The notes beneath the pieces were generated by a model. That model saw nothing but the letters and a program-made list of their open reading frames with translations, was not told where the DNA came from and ran no database searches. From 66-474 sp035606235 (GTDB taxonomy: Bacteria > Pseudomonadota > Gammaproteobacteria > Xanthomonadales > Rhodanobacteraceae), in NCBI GenBank assembly GCA_035606235.1, contig DATNFU010000063.1, positions 1 to 26,232 of the forward strand: DNA of 26,232 nt, read 5' to 3'. Position 1 is the first letter of the stretch. Each line of letters begins with the position of its first letter. This document shows positions 8,433 through 16,039 of this stretch, piece by piece. The position numbers were made by a program, and so were the translations under genes.

Positions 8433-8540
8433 TGTAGGAGCCTGCATGCATGCGACACCATCACCCGAGACGGTGCAAGGAAGACGGTGCTGCGCGAAGT
8501 GGCGAGGCGCTTCGCGCCGACCAAGTCGCTCGCTTCTACA
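8433..8540. repeat. TGTAGGAGC-type dispersed repeat (REP-like) with internal hairpin
   Basis: TGTAGGAGC at 8433-8441 is mirrored by a TGTAGAAGC on the minus strand ending at 8540. Between them, GCGCGAAG (8492-8499) and CTTCGCGC (8510-8517) form an 8-bp hairpin. TGTAGGAGC...GCGAC elements are well known between genes of xanthomonads and pseudomonads. The right edge includes the last bases of murB, whose TAG stop lies inside the TGTAG of the repeat. Confidence 0.65.
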
Positions 8541-9612
8541 AGGCAGAGCCGATTACGCGCGGCTCCGGTTCCAGCTCGACTCCGAAGCGTGCGCGGACCC
8601 CTTCACGCACGCGTTGCGCCAGCGCCCACAATTGCGCGCCGCTGGCGCGGCCATGATTCACCAGCACCAGCGCATGGCGTTCGGAGATGCCGGCATCGGC
8701 TTCGCGCGTGCCCTTGAGGCCACATGCCTCGATCAACCATGCCGCGGACAGTTTGGCATGCGAATCGCCCAGGAGCCAAAGCGGCAGCGCGGGGTGCTCG
8801 CGTTTCAACGCGTCCGCCCGCTCGCGCGCAACAACCGGATTCTTGAAAAAACTGCCGGCGTTGGGAATCAGCGCGGGATCCGGCAGCTTGCGGGTGCGCA
8901 AGCGCACCACCGCTTCGGCTACTTGCGGCGAACCTGGTTTTCCTTCGACGCCCATCGCCGCGAGTTCCTCTCGCACGCCGGCGTAACCGAGTACGGGTTC
9001 GCGCGACCTCGGCAGATCAAGATCGAGCGCGGTAATCAGCCAGCGGTCCGGCTCTCGCTTGAAACGCGAGTCGCGGTAGGCGAACGCGCAATCTTCCTTG
9101 TTGAAAGTGATCAGACGATGTTCGTGCAAGTCGAATGCCTCGACGGCGTGCACGAATTCCTCGAGTTCCGTGCCATAAGCGCCGATGTTCTGCACCGGCG
9201 CGGCACCCGCGGTGCCCGGAATCAGGCTCAGGTTTTCCAGGCCACACAAGCCGTGCGCGAGCGACCAGCGCACGACATCGTTCCAGTGTTCGCCGGCGGC
9301 GACGCGCACGCGTGCACGATATTCGTCTGCCTCGATGATTTCGACGCCGCAGGTTCTCAGGGTGACGATCAAGCCGTCGAAGTCGGCGATGAACAGGACG
9401 TTGCTGCCTTCGCCCAGCACCAGCGTCCGCATGGCCTTTATCGCCGGCCAGCCGAACAGCCCGGGCAGCGCGTTCGCATCGCGTACTTCCGCCAGCAGGG
9501 TGGCGCGCGCTTCCACCCGTAGCGTGTTGCGCGCACGCAGCGGCGCACCTTCAATCAGCGAATACCCGCCGAGCTCGAACGGGGTGCCGAGAAGGGTGGA
9601 TTCACCAGGCAT
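8536..9612 (-). CDS. murB: UDP-N-acetylenolpyruvoylglucosamine reductase MurB
   Basis: A 358-residue cytosolic FAD enzyme that reduces UDP-GlcNAc-enolpyruvate to UDP-MurNAc with NADPH, the second committed step of peptidoglycan synthesis. Visible motifs: FAD-binding LGEGSNVLF (about 67-75); the flavin loop IPGTAGAAPVQNIGAYG (about 130-146); YRDSRFK with the conserved Arg; NAGSFFKNPVV, whose Ser is the general acid; and LEPEPRVI near the C-terminus, with the conserved catalytic Glu. This is the type I (E. coli-like) form, slightly longer than the E. coli protein (342). The ATG at 9612 lies inside the end of pyrD (11-base overlap) with GGAA about 7-9 bases before it, so the two genes are probably translationally coupled. 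The stop codon falls in a REP-like repeat. Confidence 0.95.
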   Translation of the reverse strand: MPGESTLLGTPFELGGYSLIEGAPLRARNTLRVEARATLLAEVRDANALPGLFGWPAIKAMRTLVLGEGSNVLFIADFDGLIVTLRTCGVEIIEADEYRARVRVAAGEHWNDVVRWSLAHGLCGLENLSLIPGTAGAAPVQNIGAYGTELEEFVHAVEAFDLHEHRLITFNKEDCAFAYRDSRFKREPDRWLITALDLDLPRSREPVLGYAGVREELAAMGVEGKPGSPQVAEAVVRLRTRKLPDPALIPNAGSFFKNPVVARERADALKREHPALPLWLLGDSHAKLSAAWLIEACGLKGTREADAGISERHALVLVNHGRASGAQLWALAQRVREGVRARFGVELEPEPRVIGSAL

Positions 9613-10642
9613 GTTCGCTTCCGTGCTGCCTGGCGATTTCCTCCACGCACTCGGTGATCAACCACGGCCCGCGATAGACCAGCCCGGTATAGAGCTGTAC
9701 CAGCGTCGCACCGGCATCGAGTTTGTCCGCGGCATCGCTGCCGGAAAGAATCCCGCCCGCGCCGATCAGCGGGGTCCGGTCGCCCAGCCGCTGCGCCATG
9801 GCTCTCAGTACCGCGGTCGAACGCTCGAACAGCGGCCTGCCGGAAAGTCCGCCGATTTCGTTTGCATGATGATCGCCGGCAACCGCGCCGCGCTCGACGG
9901 TGGTGTTGGTGCAGATCAATCCATCAATGCTCGCGTCGAGCACCGCGCGCGCGATGTCATCCATCTGCACGTCGTCCAGATCTGGCGCGATCTTCAACAG
10001 CATCGGCTTGCGCATGCGGTGTTGCGCGGCAAGTTGTTCCTGTCGCTCGCGCAAGGCGCCGAGCAGTCGCGGCAATTCGCTGGCGCCTTGGAGTTCGCGC
10101 AGGCCTTTGGTGTTCGGTGAGGAAATATTGACGGTCACGTAGGACGCCAGCGGATACACCCGCTCGAGGCAATGCAGATAGTCCTCCAGCGCGCGCTCGT
10201 TGGGAGTGTCGGCGTTCCTGCCGATGTTGATGCCCAGCACGCCGGTGTAACTCGAGCCCTGCACATTGCGCAGCAGCGCTTCCACGCCGTCGTTGTTGAA
10301 GCCGAGCCGGTTGATGATCGCCTCATGTTCCGGCAGGCGGAACATGCGCGGGCGCGGATTGCCGGGCTGGGGCCGCGGCGTGACGGTGCCGATCTCGATG
10401 AAGCCGAAGCCCAGTGTGCCCAGGGCATCGAGATGTTCGCCGTTCTTGTCCAGCCCGGCCGCGAGGCCCACCGGATTGGGAAACTCGATGCCGAACGCGC
10501 GTACCGAAAAATTTTTCGGCGGCGGATGCGCCGCGAATCGCATGAGGCCGCTGCGCTGCGCGACACCCAGCCCGTACAGCGTCCAGCGATGCGCGGTCTC
10601 CGCGTCGAGCTTGAACAACCAGGGGCGCAGGGTTTCGTACAC
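9602..10642 (-). CDS. pyrD: Dihydroorotate dehydrogenase (quinone), class 2
   Basis: A 346-residue FMN enzyme that oxidises dihydroorotate to orotate with membrane quinone as acceptor, the fourth step of de novo pyrimidine synthesis. The short amphipathic N-terminal region (MYETLRPWLFKLDAETAH) is the class 2 membrane-associating, quinone-binding extension. Further motifs: VGLAAGLDKNGE, IGTVTPRPQPGNPRPRMFRL, INRLGFNN, the catalytic-serine loop NISSPNTKGLR, and the FMN phosphate loop IGAGGI near the C-terminus. The start is GTG at 10642, supported by the conserved N-terminus; no strong ribosome site is seen. It overlaps murB by 11 bases and is the probable promoter-proximal gene of a pyrD-murB pair. 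About 166 bases without a clear gene separate it from the ALDH upstream. Confidence 0.95.
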   Translation of the reverse strand: MYETLRPWLFKLDAETAHRWTLYGLGVAQRSGLMRFAAHPPPKNFSVRAFGIEFPNPVGLAAGLDKNGEHLDALGTLGFGFIEIGTVTPRPQPGNPRPRMFRLPEHEAIINRLGFNNDGVEALLRNVQGSSYTGVLGINIGRNADTPNERALEDYLHCLERVYPLASYVTVNISSPNTKGLRELQGASELPRLLGALRERQEQLAAQHRMRKPMLLKIAPDLDDVQMDDIARAVLDASIDGLICTNTTVERGAVAGDHHANEIGGLSGRPLFERSTAVLRAMAQRLGDRTPLIGAGGILSGSDAADKLDAGATLVQLYTGLVYRGPWLITECVEEIARQHGSEHAW

Positions 10643-10808
10643 GCAGTGTCAGCCGATGTAATTCCGAATCAGCATTCGCGGGCCAATCTTTACACCTTTC
10701 CCGCAATCCAAAGCGCACTGGATTCGGGGTTCCCTTTCCAAAGAAACCCAAACGGTAGCCACGGAGTGATGGTGTGGCATTTTTTACCAAGCCTCCGAGT
10801 CCCGGCAC

Positions 10809-12341
10809 TCACAGATCGAACTTGATCCCCTGTGCCAGCGGCAGCGCATCCGACCAGTTGATCGTGTTGGTTTGCCGGCGCATATAAAACTTCCAGGCAT
10901 CCGATCCGGACTCGCGACCGCCGCCGGTTTCCTTCTCCCCGCCGAACGCGCCGCCGATTTCGGCGCCGCTGGTGCCGATATTGACGTTGGCGATGCCGCA
11001 GTCGGAACCCGCCGCACTCAAGAAGCGCTCGGACGATTTCACATCGTTGGTGAAGATGGATGAGGACAAACCCTGCGGCACCGCATTTTGCATCGCGATC
11101 GCTTCATCCAGCGTGTCGAATGGCATCACATACAGGATCGGCGCGAAGGTTTCGGTTTGCACCACCGGATTATCGTTGCGCACGCCGCTGATGATGGTGG
11201 GTTGCACGAAGTTGCCGTTGCCGTCGAGCGCCGCGCCGCCCGCCTCGACCTTGCCGCCCGCGGCTTTCGCCTGGGCCACCGCGTCGCTGAAGCGCTTCAC
11301 CGCGGCCGCATCAATCAACGGGCCCATCAGGGTTTCCGGCTTGGTAGGGTCGCCGATTTTCTTCTCGACCTGCGCATAGGCGTGGCGCAATTTGCCGAGT
11401 ACGTCATCGTAAATGGATTGATGCACGAACAATCGCCGCGTGCTGGTGCAGCGCTGGCCGGCGGTGCCGACCGCACCGAAGACGATCGCGGGGATTGCCA
11501 GTTTCAGATCGGCGCTTGCATCCACGATGATGGCGTTGTTGCCGCCCAGTTCCAGCAGCGGCCGGCCCATGCGTTGGGCGACGCGCGCGCCCACTTCGCG
11601 GCCGACCGCGGTCGACCCGGTAAAGCTGATCAGCGCGATGCGACGGTCGTCCACGAAGGTGCGCGCCAGTTCGTTGCCGGCATCGTTGAAGAGATAAAAG
11701 ATGTCCGGGAAACCACCTGCCTTGAGCGCCTCGTTGCAGATCCTCAACGTCGCGATGGCCGACAGCGGTGTTTTCGGCGATGGCTTCCAGATGCACACGT
11801 TGCCGCACACCGCGGCAAGGAACGCGTTCCAGCTCCACACCGCGACCGGAAAATTGAACGCGGAAATGATGCCCACGAGACCGAGCGGATGCCATTGCTC
11901 GTACATGCGATGGCCCGGGCGTTCCGAATGCATCGACAGGCCGTACAACTGGCGCGAAAGGCCGACCGCAAAATCGGCGATGTCGATCATCTCCTGCACT
12001 TCGCCGTCGCCCTCGGGCTTGATCTTGCCCATCTCCAGCGCGACCAGCGAACCCAGTGCGTCCTTGTGTGCGCGCAACGCCTCCGCGCACAGGCGCACGG
12101 CTTCGCCACGCCGCGGCGCCGGCGTGTTGCGCCAGATATCGAACGCGGCTTGTGCGCGCGCGACGATGGTTTCGTAATCCTGCGCGCTCGATGCATGCAC
12201 TTTCGCAAGCGCTTCGTTGGTCGCGGGGTTGCGCGGCTCGATCTCGCCGGCGCTGGTGGTCTGCGACCACTCGCCGCGGCCGAGATACGTGCCGGAATGG
12301 CTTGCGCCCAATCCGAGGGCTTGCAGGATAGCGTGGGACAT
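10809..12341 (-). CDS. ALDH7-type aldehyde dehydrogenase (alpha-aminoadipate semialdehyde / P6C dehydrogenase-like)
   Basis: A 510-residue NAD(P)-dependent aldehyde dehydrogenase. The catalytic cysteine is C298 in GQRCTSTRR and the general base E264 in LELGGNN; the cofactor loop reads FTGSTAVGREV. The C-terminal ESGSDAWKFYMRRQTNTINWS and LPLAQGIKF closely resemble mammalian antiquitin (ALDH7A1) and bacterial AmaB, which oxidise alpha-aminoadipate semialdehyde (in equilibrium with piperideine-6-carboxylate) to aminoadipate in lysine breakdown. This makes that substrate the best guess. ATG 12341 is chosen because AGGAG stands about 7 bases upstream; the frame open to 12464 is Arg-rich and non-native. 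No other lysine catabolic gene is adjacent. It stands alone between tRNA-Arg and pyrD on the same strand. Confidence 0.88.
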   Translation of the reverse strand: MSHAILQALGLGASHSGTYLGRGEWSQTTSAGEIEPRNPATNEALAKVHASSAQDYETIVARAQAAFDIWRNTPAPRRGEAVRLCAEALRAHKDALGSLVALEMGKIKPEGDGEVQEMIDIADFAVGLSRQLYGLSMHSERPGHRMYEQWHPLGLVGIISAFNFPVAVWSWNAFLAAVCGNVCIWKPSPKTPLSAIATLRICNEALKAGGFPDIFYLFNDAGNELARTFVDDRRIALISFTGSTAVGREVGARVAQRMGRPLLELGGNNAIIVDASADLKLAIPAIVFGAVGTAGQRCTSTRRLFVHQSIYDDVLGKLRHAYAQVEKKIGDPTKPETLMGPLIDAAAVKRFSDAVAQAKAAGGKVEAGGAALDGNGNFVQPTIISGVRNDNPVVQTETFAPILYVMPFDTLDEAIAMQNAVPQGLSSSIFTNDVKSSERFLSAAGSDCGIANVNIGTSGAEIGGAFGGEKETGGGRESGSDAWKFYMRRQTNTINWSDALPLAQGIKFDL

Positions 12342-12472
12342 GGGGACTCCTGAGCTTGTGCGCGCGCGCGGAAGCCGCGCGAGATAGCCGCGCATTGTAG
12401 CAGGGGCTTCGATTTTGCCCGGGTGCAAATCCGCAGAACCTCGGATTCCGGTTCGGCTCTTCAAGCAAGATG

Positions 12473-12546
12473 CGGCCCCGACACGATTCGAACGTGCGAC
12501 CTTCCCCTTAGGAGGGGGACGCTCTATCCAGCTGAGCTACGGGGCC
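12473..12546 (-). tRNA. tRNA-Arg (anticodon CCT)
   Basis: Read on the minus strand it folds as a cloverleaf: acceptor GGCCCCG / CGGGGCC, D-arm GCTC-loop-GAGC, anticodon stem TCCCC / GGGGA around the loop CTCCTAA (anticodon CCT, reading AGG), variable AGGTC, and T-arm GCACG-TTCGAAT-CGTGT. The discriminator is G and the 3' CCA is not encoded. A TACAAT (12561 down to 12556, minus strand) is a possible -10 box a few bases before the 5' end, right after the VOC gene's stop codon. GGGGCCGGCCCC (12541-12552) makes a 12-base palindrome across the mature 5' end. Confidence 0.95.
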
Positions 12547-12571
12547 GGCCCCGGCATTGTAATGCTTCTGC

Positions 12572-12934
12572 TCAAATGTTCTGCCCGATCCGCCACAGCA
12601 CGCCGGTGGGGTCGGTCAGCACGAAATCGCGGATGCGCCACGGGCGATCGGCCGGTGCTTCCAGGCGCACGCCGAATTTCTGCACCACGCCAGACGCCAG
12701 CACGTTCGCGTACCAGTCGTCGACGTTCTCCACCAGCATGTGCATCATGAAGTTGTTGGCGTGTTCGGCCACGTAGAACTTCTGCAGCAGAAAACTCGTT
12801 TCGCCGTGGCGGAGATAAGCCAGCGTCTCGGACGAATAGCCGATCTCGAATCCAATCGCCGTATAAAACGCGAGCGAAAGCTCCATGTCGCGCGCCGGAA
12901 CGAAGGCCTTGATTTCGACGGTGTTGAGGTTCAC
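12572..12934 (-). CDS. VOC family (glyoxalase/bleomycin resistance-like) protein
   Basis: A 120-residue single-domain protein of the vicinal oxygen chelate fold, made of two beta-alpha-beta-beta-beta modules. The first module has AFVPARDMELSLAFYTAIGFEIGYSS and LAYLRHGETSFLLQKFY; the second has HMLVENVDDWYANV and the closing FVLTDPTGVLWRIGQN, typical of the family. Usual metal ligands are His/Glu; they are not clearly conserved here, so it may bind a ligand or drug without catalysis. The start is GTG at 12934, backed by AAGGAAA about 6 bases before it. It follows the secreted hydrolase gene by 45 bases on the same strand and may be the last gene of the ompR-like operon. Its stop overlaps the likely tRNA-Arg promoter region. 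Confidence 0.8.
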   Translation of the reverse strand: MNLNTVEIKAFVPARDMELSLAFYTAIGFEIGYSSETLAYLRHGETSFLLQKFYVAEHANNFMMHMLVENVDDWYANVLASGVVQKFGVRLEAPADRPWRIRDFVLTDPTGVLWRIGQNI

Positions 12935-12979
12935 GCGATTTTCCTTGTGACGTGAGTTCGGGCCTGAAGAGGGCGGGAG

Positions 12980-13828
12980 TTATTTGGTGGTCACGCGCAC
13001 GCCGGCCAACGACGGTGCGGCCGCGCATTGATGCGCGCGCAAGCCGTCCAGCCAGCTCGTGACCAGCGGCACCACGGCATTCTTCGTCTTGCGCGCGAAG
13101 CCGACACCGGCGAAGTTCATGTGGGTGGCGCCATCCACAATGACCAGCCGGTCGCAGCCACCTGCAGGGAGCGCCTCGAACGCCCGCGTGCGCCAGCGGT
13201 AATCACCGTCCAGACCGCTGTCGCGGGTGCCGGTGATCATCAGCATCGGGGTGCGGATGCCGCGCTCGGCCGCGGGTGGAAACACCTGGTCGGGCCCGGC
13301 GGGCGAGAGCGCGACATAGGCGTCGAAGCCGCCCTCCGCGTGCACGCCCAGCTTGTTGCGCGCGCCGGCCTCGATCAGCACCGTGCGCGCACCCATCGAA
13401 TGCCCGAGCAGCGCGGTGAATGGCGCACGGCAGCGCGACTGCGCCCAGCTTCGTGCGGCGTCAATGTCCATGAAGCGCGCGTTGTAGGCGGCGGTGTCGT
13501 TCACCAGTTCGGCCACGCCACCGTGGATGCCGCGTGCGTTGCGGATGTCGCGCTTCAGTGGCGCCATGCCGCTTTCGCGATGACCGATCACGATCGCGCG
13601 CCAGCCGTCCGCGCGCAGCGCCTCGCCCAGATAGCGCAAGCCGCTCTGGTCGCCGCCCGCGCCCGGCGAGAGCAGCGCCAGCGGGGGACAGCCGGAAGCC
13701 TGAGCGGGTTCGTACACCATGAGCGGCGTTAGCGCGCCGTCGCTGCGTTGCACGGGGACCGCGTCTTGTGCGTGAGCGATGCCGGCCAGGGCGAGCCAAG
13801 CGGAGGCGAGGAGAAATCGAAGTGACAT
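12980..13828 (-). CDS. Secreted alpha/beta hydrolase (dienelactone hydrolase/chlorophyllase-like)
   Basis: A 282-residue alpha/beta hydrolase. The signal peptide is MSLRFLLASAWLALAGIAHA before QDAVP, so the protein should be exported. The oxyanion region is ALLSPGAGGDQSGLRYLGEAL; the nucleophile elbow is GHSMG with S144; a probable catalytic Asp lies in ITGTRDSGLDGDYR and the His in IVDGATHMNFAG. The architecture fits PET-hydrolase/dienelactone/chlorophyllase-like enzymes; the ester or amide substrate is unknown. ATG 13828 has AAGGA about 8 bases upstream, in the 14-base gap after the histidine kinase stop. It therefore most likely belongs to the same transcript as the two-component system and could be one of its outputs or targets. 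The frame continuing to 14059 is a shadow of the kinase gene. Confidence 0.82.
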   Translation of the reverse strand: MSLRFLLASAWLALAGIAHAQDAVPVQRSDGALTPLMVYEPAQASGCPPLALLSPGAGGDQSGLRYLGEALRADGWRAIVIGHRESGMAPLKRDIRNARGIHGGVAELVNDTAAYNARFMDIDAARSWAQSRCRAPFTALLGHSMGARTVLIEAGARNKLGVHAEGGFDAYVALSPAGPDQVFPPAAERGIRTPMLMITGTRDSGLDGDYRWRTRAFEALPAGGCDRLVIVDGATHMNFAGVGFARKTKNAVVPLVTSWLDGLRAHQCAAAPSLAGVRVTTK

Positions 13829-13842
13829 GCCGATGATCCTTT

Positions 13843-15126
13843 TCAGGAAGAAATGGGCAATCGCAATTCGGCAATGAACCCGCCGCCTTCGCGATTGCGC
13901 AGGTGCAGGGCGCCGCCGTGCAGTTCGGCCGCGCGTTGCACGATGCTCAAGCCGAGGCCGCTGCCGCCACCGCCGCGCGCCGCATCGCCGCGCACGAACG
14001 GCTTGCCGAGTTTCGGCAGCAGTTCCGCGCGCACGCCGGGCCCGCGGTCTTCCACGCACACGCGGAGCTCTTGTGCATCCTGTGTGAGCGCGATGCGATA
14101 CGGCGCCGCGCCATAGCGCTCGGCATTATCCAGCAGGTTGCCGAGCGCGCGCCGAAGCAGGGTCGGGCGCAGGTTTGCATGCAATGAAGTCGGGCCGTCG
14201 TAGCGCCAGTGATCGGGCTGCGCGCGCAATGCAAGCAGTTGTCCGATCAGCGTGGCGAGATCGAGTTCGCGCAGCGCCTCGCCGCGACCATCGCGCACGA
14301 ATGCGAGACATTGCTCCAGCGCATCATCCAGTTGCTGCAAGTCGGCGACCATTGCCTCGCGCCGCTGCGGGTCGTCCGCATCGCCCAGTTCGAGGGCTAT
14401 ACGCAATCTCGCCAGTGGCGTGCGCAGATCGTGAGAGATGCCGGCCAGCATCAGTTCGCGTTCGCGCGCCGCCTCGCGCAGCCGTTCGCCGGCACCGTCG
14501 ATTGCCTCCGCAAGCCTCTGCACCTCGCGCGGCGCGCCGTGCAGGTGCGCGGCGATGGAATCGCCCGCAAGCAATTCACCGGCGTGGGAGGAAAGCCGCT
14601 CCAGCGGGCGCGTCAGCAGGCGCGCCACCCACCCCGCAAAGATCAGCGCGATCAGGCCGGCGAAGGCTGTGACCAGCAGCGAGGAGTCAATCACCTGCCT
14701 TCGGTAGCTCGCGGCGCGCAGCACGATCCAGCGCCTCGGATCATGCACGCTGCGTATCCATATCTGTGAGTCCGGGATTTGCGTCACACGCACGCGCGAG
14801 GGATCGCCGAGCAAGCGTCCCGCCATTTCTCCCGTATCGCGCAGTGCCGGCGCGATGCGTACGACCGTTGCGTTGGGCGGTGGGCCGCTTTCGAGATGCA
14901 CGCCGAGCGATTGCAGGATCGTGAGTGTGCCTTGTGCCTGCGCGTCGTGGCGCGCCGAAACATCATCCACCGCGACCGCTGCGGCGGCGGCGAGATGACC
15001 GTAGAGGTCGCCCGTTACGCGCCGTCCCATGCGAGCGGACAGCGCCGCGGTGACGCTCAGGGCCAATGCCAGTGCCAGCGCGACCAGCACCAGCACCAGC
15101 GTGAAGGTTTTCGGCGCGCGTTTCAT
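13843..15126 (-). CDS. EnvZ-like sensor histidine kinase
   Basis: A 427-residue inner-membrane sensor. TM1 is about residues 8-30 (FTLVLVLVALALALALSV) and TM2 about 148-171, with a periplasmic domain of roughly 115 residues between them. HAMP runs to about 220. The DHp box is AGISHDLRTPLARLR with phospho-acceptor H232. The ATPase domain shows the N box NLLDNAERYG, G1 EDRGPGV and G2 GSGLGLSI. The H-box and layout match EnvZ (VSHDLRTPLTRIR). Family members autophosphorylate and pass phosphate to an OmpR-type regulator; the signal (osmolarity or envelope stress in EnvZ) is only inferred here. The ATG at 15126 overlaps the regulator's TGA as ATGA, so the two proteins are made in a coupled fashion. 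A secreted hydrolase gene follows after 14 bases. Confidence 0.9.
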   Translation of the reverse strand: MKRAPKTFTLVLVLVALALALALSVTAALSARMGRRVTGDLYGHLAAAAAVAVDDVSARHDAQAQGTLTILQSLGVHLESGPPPNATVVRIAPALRDTGEMAGRLLGDPSRVRVTQIPDSQIWIRSVHDPRRWIVLRAASYRRQVIDSSLLVTAFAGLIALIFAGWVARLLTRPLERLSSHAGELLAGDSIAAHLHGAPREVQRLAEAIDGAGERLREAARERELMLAGISHDLRTPLARLRIALELGDADDPQRREAMVADLQQLDDALEQCLAFVRDGRGEALRELDLATLIGQLLALRAQPDHWRYDGPTSLHANLRPTLLRRALGNLLDNAERYGAAPYRIALTQDAQELRVCVEDRGPGVRAELLPKLGKPFVRGDAARGGGGSGLGLSIVQRAAELHGGALHLRNREGGGFIAELRLPISS

Positions 15127-15842
15127 GCGGCAGTGCTGCCGTCGGGCACGAACACGTAGCCCTTGCCCCACACGGTTTGCAACCAGCGCGGCTGGCGCGG
15201 ATCGTCCTCCACGCAGCGGCGCAGGCGCGACACCATCACGTCAATGCTGCGATCGAAGGCATCGTGTTCGCGGCCGCGCGCCAGTGCGATCAGGCGCTCG
15301 CGCGAGAGCGTCTCGAACGGATGCGTGAGCAACGCGGCAAGCACCGCGAACTCGCCGCTGGTCAGTTTCACCGGGGTGCCGTGGTCCAGCAGTTGTCGCG
15401 TGGCCGGATCGAAAGCAAAGCGGCCGAAGTGCACCGCCGCCTGTTCCGGTTGCGGCGCCCCGACGGTCGGCTTGTGTTGACGCCGCAGCACCGCGCGAAT
15501 GCGCGCCACCAGTTCGCGCGGATTGCACGGTTTCGGCAGGTAATCGTCCGCGCCGATCTCCAGCCCGACAATGCGATCCACCTCGTCGCCTTTCGCGGTC
15601 AGCATGATCACCGGCGTGGTCATGCCCTCGGCGCGCAAGGCGCGACACAGCTCCAGGCCGTCCGCGTCGGGCAGCATCAGGTCCAGCACGATCAGATCGA
15701 AATGGCGTTGGCCGAGTTCGCGCCGCATCGCCGCCGCATGCGCTGCGCCGTGCGCGCGGAAGCCTTGCTGCACCAGGTAGCGCTCCAGCAGGTCGCGCAA
15801 GCGCAGGTCGTCGTCAACAATGAGAACGTGAGCCGATTCCAT
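15123..15842 (-). CDS. ompR: OmpR-like response regulator
   Basis: A 239-residue regulator of the OmpR/PhoB family. The receiver domain has acidic D10-D12, phospho-acceptor D54 in VLDLMLP, a Thr in MLTAKG, and KPCNPREL, where OmpR has KPFNPREL. The winged-helix domain (about 135-235) keeps OmpR hallmarks almost word for word: LTSGEFAVLAALLTHP, LSRERLIALARGRE, RSIDVMVSRLRRCVEDDP and TVWGKGYVFVPDGS. Phosphorylated by the EnvZ-like kinase it should bind paired sites upstream of envelope genes. ATG 15842 fits the family length. It is the first gene of the ompR/envZ/hydrolase/VOC run and is divergent from the Gly-rich secreted protein. A regulatory block repeated elsewhere in the window lies in the shared intergenic region. 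Confidence 0.92.
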   Translation of the reverse strand: MESAHVLIVDDDLRLRDLLERYLVQQGFRAHGAAHAAAMRRELGQRHFDLIVLDLMLPDADGLELCRALRAEGMTTPVIMLTAKGDEVDRIVGLEIGADDYLPKPCNPRELVARIRAVLRRQHKPTVGAPQPEQAAVHFGRFAFDPATRQLLDHGTPVKLTSGEFAVLAALLTHPFETLSRERLIALARGREHDAFDRSIDVMVSRLRRCVEDDPRQPRWLQTVWGKGYVFVPDGSTAA

Positions 15843-15894
15843 GGGCGCGAACTATGCGCGGCGCCCTGGGCCGCGGCAAGCGCGCCGGGAAGGC

Positions 15895-15994
15895 ATTTGT
15901 AAGCGGATGTTGCTGGCGCGCGATCCGGCAAAACCCGCTGACATCCGCGTGGTTGCCGGAAACACCTGGCGAGGCGGAAAGCGCGACAGTGCCG
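15895..15994 (+). promoter_or_regulatory. Conserved promoter-like module, copy A
   Basis: About 100 bases that align without gaps to 19914-20013 at about 67 of 100 positions. The blocks are ATTTGTAAGCGGAT-TTGCTG (15895-15915), CGCTGACAT (15936-15944, giving a -35-like CTGACA), GGAAA-AC (15958-15965) and GCGCGACA-TGC (15981-15991). GCGGATGT (15903-15910) and ACATCCGC (15941-15948) are perfect inverted repeats here. The -10 at the right spacing, AACACC, is weak, so an activator may be needed. It lies 46 bases before the Gly-rich gene and opposite the ompR-like start. OmpR-like binding is inference. Confidence 0.5.
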
Positions 15995-16039
15995 CCACAC
16001 CGCGATCACGCGGCTTTCCTGACGACGAGGAGTTCGGCC

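Noticed and set aside
11088..12353. 421-codon plus-strand frame inside the ALDH7 gene
   Set aside because: Shadow of a conserved dehydrogenase; no motifs, no ribosome site.
12473..12546. tRNA-Arg as the attachment site of an integrated island
   Set aside because: No integrase gene and no second copy of the tRNA 3' end found in the window; neighbouring genes look core.
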